DNA of 64,000 nucleotides, taken from NCBI GenBank assembly GCA_014650415.1, contig BMUX01000005.1:516146-580145 (forward strand), given 5' to 3'. The notes under the pieces are model-generated. The model was not told the DNA's origin. It did not search any database and saw only the letters and a list, made by a program, of their open reading frames with translations. The stretch comes from Streptomyces spiroverticillatus (lineage in GTDB: Bacteria; Actinomycetota; Actinomycetes; Streptomycetales; Streptomycetaceae). Below are positions 53,399 to 62,622 of this stretch, piece after piece. The translations under genes were made by a program, and so were the position numbers. The stretch's first letter is position 1. The number at the start of each line of letters is the position of its first letter.

Positions 53399-54337
53399 AT
53401 GACCGCGCGTCACCCCCAGGTATGGCTGCCCACACAGTTCTGCCGTCTGGCTGATCTGCCCCCAGGGCTCGACTACGCGCGCTGGGACGGCCGTTCGGCC
53501 TTCCCGACGGACCCGGCGGAGGTGGAGTTCTATGTGCCGCCCCTGACCAAGGACATCGACATCATCGCCGGGCCGCTCGCCGGGATGACTCGCCTGCGGG
53601 CGGTCCAGGCACTCAGCTCCGGTACGGACGAACTGCGATCGGCACTCGAACACCTTCCCCGCGAGGTGACCTTGTGCAGTGCGCAGGGAGTCCAGGCCGC
53701 CGGCACGGCGGAACTGGCCCTGACGCTGGCCCTCGCCTGTCTGCGCGGCATACCGGAGTCGCTCCGCGCCCAGGACCGGGAGGAGTGGGACCCGCAGACA
53801 TTTTCCACGCTGTACGGGCGGTCCGTGCTCATCGTCGGCCACGGCGCCGTCGGCTCCGCGCTGGAGGACCTCCTGACACCCTTCGGCTGCGTCGTCACCC
53901 GCGTCGGGCGCAGGGGCAGGGACGCCCGCCAGGGGCCGGTGCACTCCGTGGCGCGACTGCCGGGGCTCGTTGAGGACGCGGACGTGATCGTGCTCTCCAC
54001 TCCGCTGACGGCCGCGACCCGTCAGCTCTTCGACGCCGGACTGCTGGCCCGGGTGAAGGACGGCGCCCTGCTCGTCAACGTGTCCCGGGGAGCGGTCGTC
54101 GACACTGACGCCCTGCTGAAGGAGGTGCACGGCGGTCGCCTGCGGGCCGCCCTCGACGTGAGCGATCCCGAGCCGCTCCCGGCGGGGCATCCGCTCTGGA
54201 CAGCGCCCGGCGTACTGATCACCCCGCACGTCGGCGCCTTCACCCCCGACCTGTGGCCCCGTCTCGAGGCACTCGTCCGACGGCAGTTGGCCCGGTTCGC
54301 CGCCGGTGAGGAGCTGGAGAACGTCGTCACACGCTGA
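53399..54337 (+). CDS. D-2-hydroxyacid dehydrogenase
   Basis: 312 aa; ATG 53399 with GCGGAG upstream is preferred over ATG 53378. The NAD-binding motif is VLIVGHGAVGSALEDLL; catalytic Arg in LLVNVSRGAVVDTDALL, Asp/Glu in ALDVSDPEPLPAGHPLW, and the active-site His in LITPHVGAFTPDL. It reduces 2-oxoacids to D-2-hydroxyacids or the reverse, linking NADH to a small-acid pool. Confidence 0.88.
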   Translation: MTARHPQVWLPTQFCRLADLPPGLDYARWDGRSAFPTDPAEVEFYVPPLTKDIDIIAGPLAGMTRLRAVQALSSGTDELRSALEHLPREVTLCSAQGVQAAGTAELALTLALACLRGIPESLRAQDREEWDPQTFSTLYGRSVLIVGHGAVGSALEDLLTPFGCVVTRVGRRGRDARQGPVHSVARLPGLVEDADVIVLSTPLTAATRQLFDAGLLARVKDGALLVNVSRGAVVDTDALLKEVHGGRLRAALDVSDPEPLPAGHPLWTAPGVLITPHVGAFTPDLWPRLEALVRRQLARFAAGEELENVVTR

Positions 54338-54355
54338 CACCGAACCGCGCAACGG

Positions 54356-54382
54356 TGTCACACCCTTGCCGTCTCCCCGGTC
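54356..54382 (+). promoter_or_regulatory. ECF41-type promoter for cytochrome b
   Basis: TGTCACA (54356-54362), 15 nt, CGGTC (54378-54382), leader about 56 nt. Confidence 0.78.
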
Positions 54383-54445
54383 TTGACTGGGACAGCAGTT
54401 CATGAATGCGCCTGAAAAGTGCAGTCGGAAACGAATGGTGACGAG

Positions 54446-56059
54446 ATGGGCAACGACGGACGACCGCTTGAGCCGGAGCGGGGGAGCGGCGGAGACCGAC
54501 TCGTCACATGGGTGGACAGCCGCACGGGCCTGCGGGGGCTGACGCGCTCCGCGCGCCGCACGGCCTTCCCGGACCACTGGTCGTTCCTGCTCGGCGAGAT
54601 CGCGCTCTACAGTCTCGTCATCCTGCTGATCACGGGTGTCTACCTCAGCCTCTACTTCCACCCGTCCTCCGACCTCGTGGCCTACGACGGCCGGTACGCG
54701 CCGCTGCGGGGGCGGTTGGTGTCCCAGGCCTTCGACTCGACCCTGCACCTCTCCTTCGACGTCCGCGGAGGTCTGCTCGTCCGCCAGGCCCACCACTGGG
54801 CTGCACTGGTCTTCGTCGCGGCGGTCTTCGCGCACCTGATGCGGGTCTTCTTCACCGGCGCGTTCCGCAAGCCGCGCGAGCTGAACTGGGTGCTGGGATT
54901 CCTGCTGCTCGTCCTGGCCATGTTCGCGGGCCTGACCGGCTACGACCTGCCCGGCGACCTACTGTCCGGAACCGGCCTGCAAGTGGTCAACGGCACGCTG
55001 CTGTCGATTCCCATCGTCGGGACCTATGTGTCGTTCTTCCTGTTCGGCGGCGAGTTTCCCGGCGAGGACCTGATCGCGCGCTTCAACACCCTGCACACGC
55101 TGGTGCTCCCTGGGGTGGTCATCGCCGTGCTGGTCGGCCACGTGGTTCTTGCCGTACGCCACCGGCACACGCAGTACGCCGGCCCAGGCCGGACCGAGAA
55201 CAACGTCGTCGGCCTTCCGTTCAAGGTGTACGCCGTCAAGTCCGCCGGCTACTTCTGCTTCGTGTTCGGCGTAATCTTCTTCATGGCCGCCGTGGCCCAG
55301 ATCAACCCCGTGTGGGACTACGGCCCCTTCCGCCCCGACCAGGTCTCCGCCGGATCCCAGCCGGACTGGTACATGGGCGTCGCGGACGGCCTGCTGCGCG
55401 TCATGCCCGGCTGGGAGATCGACCTGTGGGGTCACACCCTGGCCCTGGACAACCTCCTGCCCCTGCTGGCCGGGATGCTGCTCTTCCTGGCGATGGGCGC
55501 CTACCCCTTCCTGGAAGCCTGGGTCACGGACGACGACCAAGACCACCACCTGCTGGACCGCCCCCGCAACCGCCCCGTGCGGACCGCCCTGGGGGTGGCC
55601 TGGCTCAGCGTCTACGCGGTGGCGCTCATCGGCGCCGCCAACGACGTGATGGCCACCACGCTGCACGTCTCCGTCAACTCCGCGACGTGGACCGTGCGCA
55701 TAGGCTTGTTCGTCGCCCCGGTCCTGGCCTTCGTGATCACCAAGCGCCTCGCCCTGGCCCTGCAGCGCCGCGACCGCGACAAAGTGCTGCACGGACGCGA
55801 GACCGGCATCATCAAGCTACTGCCGCACGGCGAGTACGTCGAAGTCCATGAGCCCATCGACCAGGCGCGGTTGCACACCCTCACTGCCCACGAGCAGTAC
55901 CTGCCCCTTGAGGGCGGTCCCGATCTGGAGCCCGACGGCCCCGCCCCCACCCGTCGCCTGCGCGTCGCGCTCAGCCGTGTCTTCCACGGCCCGGGCACTC
56001 AGATCCCCAAGCCGTCGCCGACCGAGCACAAGGAACTCATCGGGCGGCACCGGCCCTGA
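54446..56059 (+). CDS. Stand-alone cytochrome b (QcrB-like)
   Basis: 537 aa from ATG 54446. It has the cytochrome b core: DHWSFLLGEIALYSLVILLI, QAHHWAALVFVAAVFAHLMR (heme His pair), GLTGYDLPGDLLSGTGLQVV and HTLVLPGVVIAVLVGHVVLA with a second His pair (VRHRH). A PDWYMG quinone-site-like motif follows (residue ~310), then C-terminal helices and a ~100-residue cytoplasmic tail with HGEYVEVHEPIDQARLH as in actinobacterial QcrB. The housekeeping bcc complex is encoded with QcrA and QcrC; neither is here, so this is a second, orphan cytochrome b within the regulon. Confidence 0.92.
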   Translation: MGNDGRPLEPERGSGGDRLVTWVDSRTGLRGLTRSARRTAFPDHWSFLLGEIALYSLVILLITGVYLSLYFHPSSDLVAYDGRYAPLRGRLVSQAFDSTLHLSFDVRGGLLVRQAHHWAALVFVAAVFAHLMRVFFTGAFRKPRELNWVLGFLLLVLAMFAGLTGYDLPGDLLSGTGLQVVNGTLLSIPIVGTYVSFFLFGGEFPGEDLIARFNTLHTLVLPGVVIAVLVGHVVLAVRHRHTQYAGPGRTENNVVGLPFKVYAVKSAGYFCFVFGVIFFMAAVAQINPVWDYGPFRPDQVSAGSQPDWYMGVADGLLRVMPGWEIDLWGHTLALDNLLPLLAGMLLFLAMGAYPFLEAWVTDDDQDHHLLDRPRNRPVRTALGVAWLSVYAVALIGAANDVMATTLHVSVNSATWTVRIGLFVAPVLAFVITKRLALALQRRDRDKVLHGRETGIIKLLPHGEYVEVHEPIDQARLHTLTAHEQYLPLEGGPDLEPDGPAPTRRLRVALSRVFHGPGTQIPKPSPTEHKELIGRHRP

Positions 56060-56142
56060 GCCATCCACCGGCACCACCCGCCTCCCGTCCGGGAGACGCG
56101 GGCACTGCACCGATCACCGATCCCGTCCGAAAGGCCATCGTC

Positions 56143-56985
56143 ATGGACCGAACCTCCGGCACCAACCGGGCCCGAACCGCTCTCACCGCCCTGGCCACCG
56201 CGAGCGTCTTCACCGGGCTGCTCGTCACCGCGACCGGCCCGGCCGCTGCCGACAAGGGCGCCACCGTTGAAGGACCCAAGCCAACCGTTGTCCTGGTGCA
56301 CGGCGCGTTCGCCGACTCCACGAGCTGGAACGACGTCGTCCGCGAGCTGCGGCACGACCGGTACCCGGTGGTCGCCGTCGCCAATCCGCTGCGCTCCCTG
56401 AGCGGTGACTCCACCTATCTCAAGGAGGTCCTGGCCGGCATCGACGGGCCCATCGTCCTGGCCGGGCACTCGTACGGTGGCTCGGTGATCAGCAACGCGG
56501 CCACCGGCAACGAGAACGTCAAGGCGCTGGTCTACCTCGCAGCCTTTCTCCCGGAGAAAGGGGAGAGCGCGGCCGACCTGGCGGCGAAGTTCCCCGGCAG
56601 CACCCTCGGCGACGCGCTGCGGTCGGTGCCGACCACGAACGCCGACGGCTCCCAGACCAACGACCTCTACATCCGCAGCGACAAGTTTCACCACCAGTTC
56701 GCGGCTGACGTGCACCGTGCCACGACGGACCTGATGGCCGTCACACAGAGGCCGATCACCGACACCGCTCTGGCCGGGGAGGCGGCCGAGCCGGCCTGGA
56801 AGACCATCCCCTCATGGGTCCTTGTCGCCACACAGGACCGCAACATCCCGCCCGCGGCCCAGGAGTTCATGGCCCAGCGGGCCCACGCCCACACCTCGAA
56901 GGCACGGGCCTCCCACGCGGTGAGCGTCTCGCAGCCCGGGAAGGTCACCGAGGTCATCGAGGACGCCGCTCGCTCGGTGCGCTGA
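56143..56985 (+). CDS. Secreted alpha/beta hydrolase
   Basis: 280 aa with an Ala-rich signal peptide (residues 8-37) and mature domain starting near ATVEGPKPTVVLVHGAFADS. Nucleophile Ser110 in LAGHSYGG; the His is likely in ARASHAVSVSQP. This is the subgroup resembling salicylate-esterase/hydroxynitrile-lyase-like enzymes. It lies 83 bp after the cytochrome b gene and has no TGTCACA promoter of its own. Confidence 0.85.
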   Translation: MDRTSGTNRARTALTALATASVFTGLLVTATGPAAADKGATVEGPKPTVVLVHGAFADSTSWNDVVRELRHDRYPVVAVANPLRSLSGDSTYLKEVLAGIDGPIVLAGHSYGGSVISNAATGNENVKALVYLAAFLPEKGESAADLAAKFPGSTLGDALRSVPTTNADGSQTNDLYIRSDKFHHQFAADVHRATTDLMAVTQRPITDTALAGEAAEPAWKTIPSWVLVATQDRNIPPAAQEFMAQRAHAHTSKARASHAVSVSQPGKVTEVIEDAARSVR

Positions 56986-57089
56986 CACCGCCAGTCGAAT
57001 GCTGTGCGGACGGGCGCGTCGCGGCGAGCCCGTCCGCACAACTCGTCGCGTTGTCCCCGCACCAGCCCCGGATGTGCAAGGACGAGCTC

Positions 57090-57566
57090 ATGCGCCGCGA
57101 ACCGCGGATCACCCCCATAGGCCCAGCCGACGTCGCCCGAATCGTGGCGCTGCACCGCCGCTGCACACCGCAGACCCTGTGGAGCCGCTACCACCGTGCG
57201 ATGTTCGACCCCGGCGGCTGTCTGCCCACGCTGTTGAACCGCCCCGGTTCGGTCCATCTGGCCGCACAGGAAGTCACCGGACGCCATGTCGCCGTCGGCC
57301 ATCTGATGCCGGATCACTCGGCTGTGGAGGCCGCGCTGCTGGTCGAGGACTCCTCGCAGGGCCGCGGACTCGGAACCCGTCTCCTGCGGCGTCTGGCACG
57401 TCACGCGCTCAGCGGTGGCTGGGAGAGCCTCTACGGTCTCTTCCTGGCAGGGGACGAACGCATCGAAGCCATCCTGCGCCACGCGGACGTCACCGTGAAC
57501 CGCACGCAGGACGGCGACACCGTCACCGCCCGGGTGCGGACCCGGGACCTCGCCAAGAGCGGATGA
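57090..57566 (+). CDS. GNAT acetyltransferase
   Basis: 158 aa from ATG 57090 (AAGGACGAG upstream; ATG 57072 possible). Motif A is LLVEDSSQGRGLGTRLLRRL. The N-terminus (ITPIGPADVARIVALHRRCT PQTLWSRYH) resembles GNAT domains fused to protein lysine acetyltransferases of actinobacteria. Function unknown; a 13-bp terminator follows. Confidence 0.75.
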   Translation: MRREPRITPIGPADVARIVALHRRCTPQTLWSRYHRAMFDPGGCLPTLLNRPGSVHLAAQEVTGRHVAVGHLMPDHSAVEAALLVEDSSQGRGLGTRLLRRLARHALSGGWESLYGLFLAGDERIEAILRHADVTVNRTQDGDTVTARVRTRDLAKSG

Positions 57567-57578
57567 GACCACATGCCT

Positions 57579-57610
57579 GCGCCGGTGCGGCAAGAGAGCC
57601 GCACCGGCGC
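57579..57610. terminator. 13-bp bidirectional stem-loop terminator
   Basis: GCGCCGGTGCGGC pairs with 57598-57610 around AAGAGA, between the convergent acetyltransferase and E2 genes. Confidence 0.85.
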
Positions 57611-57632
57611 TTCCTCTCCTACGCCACGGTGT

Positions 57633-58838
57633 CTACGCTGCGGTCTCGGCGTAGAGATTGCCCTCGAACTCCGCGGCCTCCAGGATCGCCTTGACCGAGG
57701 TCAGGTAGCGGGCCGCGTCAGCCCCGTCCACCAGCCGGTGGTCGTACGACAACGACAGGTGCACCAGGTCCCGTATGCCGATGACTTCGTCGTCACCGTC
57801 GCGGACGACAGCCGGCCGCCTGACCGTCGCGCCCACGCCCAGGATCGCGACCTCCTGCGGCGGCACGATGACTGTGTCGAACAGCGCGCCGCGGGAACCC
57901 GTGTCGGAGATGGTGAACGTCGCTCCCGAAACGTCGTCGGGAGTGAGGTGCCCGCTGCGGGCCCGGCCGGCCAGGTTGTGGACGGCTCGCGCGAGCCCAG
58001 CAACCGTCAGGTCCCCGGCCGCCTTGACGACCGGGGTCATCAGGCCTTCCTCCGTGTCGACCGCGATGCCGATGTTCTCGGTGTCGAAGTAGGTGATGGT
58101 GCCCGCCGTCTCGTCGATCCTGGCATTGACGACAGGGTGCGCCCGCAACGCCTGGGCGGCGGCCTTGATGAAGAAGGGAAGCGGCGACAGCGTGAGCCCC
58201 TCCCGGGCGAGGAAGCCGTCCTTAGCCCGGCCACGCAGCCGCATGAGCCGTGTGACGTCGGCCTCCACCGTGGTGGTCAGCTGCGCCTGCTCCTGGAGGG
58301 CCTTCTTCAGGTTGTTCCCGATGGCTCTGCGTATGCGGGTCATCGGAACCGTACGGCCGCGCAGTGAGACGGAATCCGGGCCGGCGGTAGGGGCGGCAAC
58401 AGGTGGTGCGGCGGCAACCGCGGCCGTCGGGACGGGCGCCGGCGCTGGTGTGGGCGTGGGGACCGGCGCCGGGGACGACGGGGCAGCAGGAGAGGGGTGT
58501 GGCGCAGTGGCTTGGCCCGGAACCGGGGCGGGGGAAGCCGCCTCGGTCGGAGGCGTGGACGGTGCGACCGGAGTGGGGGTCGGTTTCGTCGGAGCCTCGA
58601 CCGGTGTGCCGATGACGCCGAGGGCGGCGCCGACTTCGACGGTCTCGTCCTGTGCCGCGGTGATCTCCAGCAGGACACCACCCATCGGGGCGGGGATCTC
58701 GGTGTCGACCTTGTCGGTGGAGACCTCCAGCAGGGGTTCGTCGGCCTCGACGCGCTCGCCGACCTGCTTCAGCCAGCGGGTCACGGTGCCTTCGGTGACG
58801 GACTCGCCGAGGGCGGGCAGGGTGACGGAAACCGTCAT
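57633..58838 (-). CDS. 2-oxoacid dehydrogenase E2 acyltransferase lacking the E3-binding domain
   Basis: 401 aa. One lipoyl domain (Lys43 in VSTDKVDTEIPAPMGG), an Ala/Pro/Thr linker (residues ~85-160) and the catalytic domain starting GRTVPMTRIRRAIGNNLKKA, ending with the active site SLSYDHRLVDGADAARYL. The peripheral subunit-binding domain that normally sits in the linker is absent. E2 transfers acyl groups from lipoamide to CoA. It is 101 bp downstream of aceE on the same strand, and an E3 gene is not in the window. Confidence 0.92.
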   Translation of the reverse strand: MTVSVTLPALGESVTEGTVTRWLKQVGERVEADEPLLEVSTDKVDTEIPAPMGGVLLEITAAQDETVEVGAALGVIGTPVEAPTKPTPTPVAPSTPPTEAASPAPVPGQATAPHPSPAAPSSPAPVPTPTPAPAPVPTAAVAAAPPVAAPTAGPDSVSLRGRTVPMTRIRRAIGNNLKKALQEQAQLTTTVEADVTRLMRLRGRAKDGFLAREGLTLSPLPFFIKAAAQALRAHPVVNARIDETAGTITYFDTENIGIAVDTEEGLMTPVVKAAGDLTVAGLARAVHNLAGRARSGHLTPDDVSGATFTISDTGSRGALFDTVIVPPQEVAILGVGATVRRPAVVRDGDDEVIGIRDLVHLSLSYDHRLVDGADAARYLTSVKAILEAAEFEGNLYAETAA

Positions 58839-58939
58839 GATGTCGTCAACTCCTCAACACCGGCGGGCGCGACGCGACGGCCCGCCGGACTTGTCGTTCG
58901 TGGTGTGGTTTGTGCGGGGCCGGTCGCGTCCGGTGTCTC

Positions 58940-61627
58940 TCAGCGGTCGAGGCCGTATCGTTCGCGGGCCTGATTGACGGTCGCCGACGGGACCTGCCCG
59001 GCGCGGGCCAGACGGTCGAGCGCGGTCACGACAATGGACTCGGCGTCCACCTGGAAGTACCGGCGGACGTCTTCGCGTGTGTCGGACAGACCGAATCCAT
59101 CGGTGCCAAGGGAGTAGTAGTCCTGCTCGATCCACTGGCTGATCTGATCCGGAACCTGTCGCATCCAGTCGCTGACCGCCAGTACGGGGCCAGGTGCACC
59201 CGCGAGAGCCCGGGTGACAAACGGGGTGCTCTCCTCGCCGCGCATCCTGGCGTCGTCGGCGCGCATCGCGTCCCTGCGCAGCTCGGTCCAGGACGTCACC
59301 GACCACACGTCGGCGTGCACGCCCCAGTCGGAGGCGAGCAGTTCCTGCGCCCGCAGGGCCCAGTGGACGGCCGTACCGGAGGACAGCAGTTGCAACCGCG
59401 GGCCGGCGGCGCCGGGTTCGGCGGGCCGGAACCGGTAGACGCCCCGGACGATGCCCTCCTCGATGCCCGGCACCGCCGGCATGGCCGGCTGATGCTTCGG
59501 CTCGTTGTAGACGGTCAGGTAGTAGAAGACGTTCTCGGGCCGCTCGCCGTACATCCGGCGCAGGCCGTCCCGGACGATTACCGCGATCTCATAGGCGAAG
59601 GCCGGGTCGTAACTGACCGCCGCCGGATTGGTGGCGGCCAGCAGATGCGAATGGCCGTCACCGTGCTGAAGTCCCTCGCCGGTCATGGTCGTGCGCCCGG
59701 CGGTGCCACCGACCACGAAGCCACGGCCCATCTGGTCGCCGAGCGCCCAGAACTGATCGCCGGTGCGTTGGAATCCGAACATCGCGTAGAAGATGTAGAA
59801 CGGGATCATCGGCTCGCCGTGGGTGGCGTACGAGGTGGCCGCGGCGGTGAACTCGGCCACGGAACCGGCTTCGGTGATGCCCTCGATGAGGAGCTGCCCG
59901 GTGGCGGTCTCCCGGTAGTGGAGGAGCTGGTCCGCGTCGACGGGATCGTAGGTCTGACCCTGAGGCGAGTAGATGCCGGCCGTGGGAAACATCGACTCCA
60001 TGCCGAAGGTGCGGGCCTCGTCGGGAACGATCGGCACCCAGCGCGCGCCGCTCCTCTCGTCCCGCATCAGGTCCTTGACCAGCCGGACCAGCGCCATCGT
60101 GGTGGCGATCTCCTGGTGGCCCGATCCCTTCTCCAGGGACTCGAAGGGCTTGGCGGGCGGCTGTGGCAGCGGCGCGGCCCTCACCCGGCGCAGTGGGAGG
60201 GGGCCGCCCAGCGCGGCCCGCCGCTCGTGCAGGTACCGTACCTCGGGCGAGTCGGTCCCGGGATGCCAGAACGGGACCTGGTCCCCGGCGAGCGCGCTGT
60301 CGGGGATCGGCAGCTCCAGCACGTCGCGCAGCTCCCGGAACTGAGCCATCGTGAGCTTCTTCATCTGGTGGTTGGCGTTGCGCGACTCGAACGCCGAGCC
60401 GAGGGTGTGCCCCTTGACCGTCTGCGCGAGAACCACCGTCGGAGCGCCGCGGTGCTCCACCGCGGCCCGGTAGGCGGCGTACACCTTCAACGGCTCGTGC
60501 CCGCCACGGGAGTTCTCGAACAGGTCCACCACTTGAGCGTCGCTCAGGGACGCGGAGAGGGCCGACAGGGCGTCCCCGGTGAAGAAGTTCTTCCGTGCAT
60601 ACGCGGCGTCGCGCGCGGCCAATGTCTGCAACTGCGCGTCCGGCACCTCGCCGAGACGCCGCACCAGGTCACCCGTGGTGTCCCGGGCCAGCAGAGGGTC
60701 CCACGCCTCGCCCCACAACGTCTTGACCACTTTCCAGCCCGCGCCCCGGAACCGTGCCTCCAACTCCTGGACGATCTTCGAGTTGGAACGGACCGGGCCG
60801 TCCAGGCGCTGCAGGTTGCAGTTGACGACGAACGTGAGGTTGTCCAGGCCCTCGCGGGAGGCGAGCGTCAGGGCGGCCATCGACTCCGGCTCGTCCGTCT
60901 CCCCGTCGCCCAGGAACGCCCACACCCGTGAGGCGGAGGTGTCCTTGATGCCGCGCGCGTGTAGATAGCGGTTGAAGCGGGCCTGATAGACGGCGCCGAG
61001 CGGGCCGAGCCCCATGGAGACCGTCGGGAACTCCCACAGCCACGGCAGCCGCCGAGGGTGTGGGTACGACGGCAGGCCGTCACCGCCCGCCTCCCGGCGG
61101 AAGCCCTCCAATTGCCCGGCGCTCAGGCGCCCTTCGAGGAACACCCGTGCGTAGATGCCCGGGGAGGCGTGCCCCTGCAGAAAGAGCTGGTCGCCGGAGC
61201 CGTCGCCGTCCTTGCCCCGGAAGAAGTGGTGGAACCCGATCTCGTACAGCCAGGCCGCCGACGCGTACGTGGAGATATGGCCGCCGAGCCCCAGAGGCGA
61301 ACCCCGGGTGACCATCGCGGCGGCGTTCCACCGGTTGAGCGCGGTGATCCTGGACTCCATCTCCAGGTCACCGTCGAACGCGGGCTGCGCGGCGGCCGGG
61401 ACAGTGTTGATGTAGTCCGAGGACAGCAACGGGGGCAGCCGGGTTCCGGACTCCTCGGCGAACTCGTGCACGCGCCGCATCAGGTAGGCCGCCCGCTCCG
61501 GCCCTGCGTTGCGTACGACGGCGTCGAGCGAGGCCCGCCACTCGTCGGTCTCCTCCCCGTCACGATCGGGCAGCTGGTCGAGCTCACTGATCGCGGGCGA
61601 AACAGTGGGCCGGGACGGATCGTTCAT
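58940..61627 (-). CDS. aceE: Pyruvate dehydrogenase E1, homodimeric (AceE)
   Basis: 895 aa from ATG 61627 with AGGAAGG upstream. Thiamine-diphosphate motif GDGETDEPESMAALTLASRE with NCNLQRLDGPV; N-terminal block GHISTYASAAWLYEIGFHHF; C-terminal TMTGEGLQHGDGHSHLLAAT. This is the AceE type that decarboxylates pyruvate and acetylates the E2 lipoyl domain. It is probably a second copy beside a housekeeping aceE. It lies 106 bp after the NmrA-like gene and is probably in one operon with it and the E2. Confidence 0.95.
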   Translation of the reverse strand: MNDPSRPTVSPAISELDQLPDRDGEETDEWRASLDAVVRNAGPERAAYLMRRVHEFAEESGTRLPPLLSSDYINTVPAAAQPAFDGDLEMESRITALNRWNAAAMVTRGSPLGLGGHISTYASAAWLYEIGFHHFFRGKDGDGSGDQLFLQGHASPGIYARVFLEGRLSAGQLEGFRREAGGDGLPSYPHPRRLPWLWEFPTVSMGLGPLGAVYQARFNRYLHARGIKDTSASRVWAFLGDGETDEPESMAALTLASREGLDNLTFVVNCNLQRLDGPVRSNSKIVQELEARFRGAGWKVVKTLWGEAWDPLLARDTTGDLVRRLGEVPDAQLQTLAARDAAYARKNFFTGDALSALSASLSDAQVVDLFENSRGGHEPLKVYAAYRAAVEHRGAPTVVLAQTVKGHTLGSAFESRNANHQMKKLTMAQFRELRDVLELPIPDSALAGDQVPFWHPGTDSPEVRYLHERRAALGGPLPLRRVRAAPLPQPPAKPFESLEKGSGHQEIATTMALVRLVKDLMRDERSGARWVPIVPDEARTFGMESMFPTAGIYSPQGQTYDPVDADQLLHYRETATGQLLIEGITEAGSVAEFTAAATSYATHGEPMIPFYIFYAMFGFQRTGDQFWALGDQMGRGFVVGGTAGRTTMTGEGLQHGDGHSHLLAATNPAAVSYDPAFAYEIAVIVRDGLRRMYGERPENVFYYLTVYNEPKHQPAMPAVPGIEEGIVRGVYRFRPAEPGAAGPRLQLLSSGTAVHWALRAQELLASDWGVHADVWSVTSWTELRRDAMRADDARMRGEESTPFVTRALAGAPGPVLAVSDWMRQVPDQISQWIEQDYYSLGTDGFGLSDTREDVRRYFQVDAESIVVTALDRLARAGQVPSATVNQARERYGLDR

Positions 61628-61733
61628 GGCAGCCTTCCTGGCACAGCGTGAGGAACGGGCGGGACCGACCGCGGACACAGGAGTCGGCGGCCGGCGGGAA
61701 GCGCGGGCGACGGTGCGGCGTCGCCCGGCGGAG

Positions 61734-62474
61734 TCAGCGGCTCTTGAGCCACTCGGCGAAGGTGCGGTGGCCGAGGTGTGCGTGCGGACCGGGGAGCAGA
61801 TCCTGCTCCCCGACGACCGCGCCGAAGAAGGGCGCGCGCGTGTCGGCGACCACCGGCCCGCTCCGGCCCAGGACCGCCAGCAGCTCGCCGGTGGCCTCCT
61901 CGAGCCGGAGCTCTTCCGGCCCCGCGACCTCGAGCACCCCGAACTGCGGCAGCCCTACTGCGGCATGGGCGACTGCGGCGGCGACTTCGTCCGTCGAGAC
62001 CGGGCGCATCAGCAGAGGCGGCACGTGCACGCCGTCGGGCCGGATGCCGTCCGTCGCGATCGCCTCGACGGACTCGTGGAACGGCGTGGCGCGCACCAGC
62101 GTCCAGGGCACGGTGGCGCGCCGCGCCAGGTCCTCCTGCGCCGCCTTGGCCCGGAAGTAGCCCGAGCCGACGCGGTCGGCGCCCACTACCGATAGCACCA
62201 CATAGTGCTCCGCGCCCGCCGTGGCAGCGGCCTTGAGGAGATGGCCCGTCGTGGCCGTGAAGAACCGCGTACTGACCGTCTGCTCCCGGGAGGGGGCGTC
62301 GGTGACGTCCACGACCACTTCGGCGCCGCTCACGGCCCGCTCCAGGCCCTGCCCGGTGCTCACGTCGACCGCGTCCGCGCGCGAGACGGTCACGACCTCC
62401 ACCCCGTGGTCGCGGAGCCTGGCGACCGTCAGCGAACCGATCAGACCGGTTGCACCTACAACGACGACTCTCAT
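61734..62474 (-). CDS. NmrA/SDR-type NAD(P)-binding protein, paralog 2
   Basis: 246 aa from ATG 62474. Rossmann motif VVVVGATGLIGSLTVARLRD; further blocks YVVLSVVGADRVGSGYFRAK, TLVRATPFHESVEAI and a tail DLLPGPHAHLGHRTFAEWLK like that of the paralog at 44312 (TLLPGPDAHIAETRFPDWL). First gene of the aceE/E2 operon. Possibly an NADPH-sensing or reductase function. Confidence 0.88.
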   Translation of the reverse strand: MRVVVVGATGLIGSLTVARLRDHGVEVVTVSRADAVDVSTGQGLERAVSGAEVVVDVTDAPSREQTVSTRFFTATTGHLLKAAATAGAEHYVVLSVVGADRVGSGYFRAKAAQEDLARRATVPWTLVRATPFHESVEAIATDGIRPDGVHVPPLLMRPVSTDEVAAAVAHAAVGLPQFGVLEVAGPEELRLEEATGELLAVLGRSGPVVADTRAPFFGAVVGEQDLLPGPHAHLGHRTFAEWLKSR

Positions 62475-62565
62475 CCGGATCTCTTTCGTCGGGGGCCGAT
62501 GGCCCTTGCCGGGCGTCCGAGGGGCGGCGGCGGGCGTCCGCGCGCCACCGCGCTCACACCACCTA

Positions 62566-62592
62566 GACAGGCCGCAGTCGGTTCTTGTGACA
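62566..62592 (-). promoter_or_regulatory. ECF41-type promoter for NmrA2-aceE-E2 operon
   Basis: Minus strand TGTCACA (62592-62586), 15 nt, CTGTC (62570-62566), leader about 84 nt. Confidence 0.7.
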
Positions 62593-62622
62593 CCGTGTCG
62601 GGCGCGGCCGACCGCCATTGCG

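Noticed and set aside
46921..54400. TGTGA/TCACA repeats as CRP or Rex operators
   Set aside because: The half sites do not pair as TGTGA-N6-TCACA or TTGTGAA-N-TTCACAA; instead each has a fixed 15-nt spacing to a GTC element in one direction, which fits a sigma promoter.
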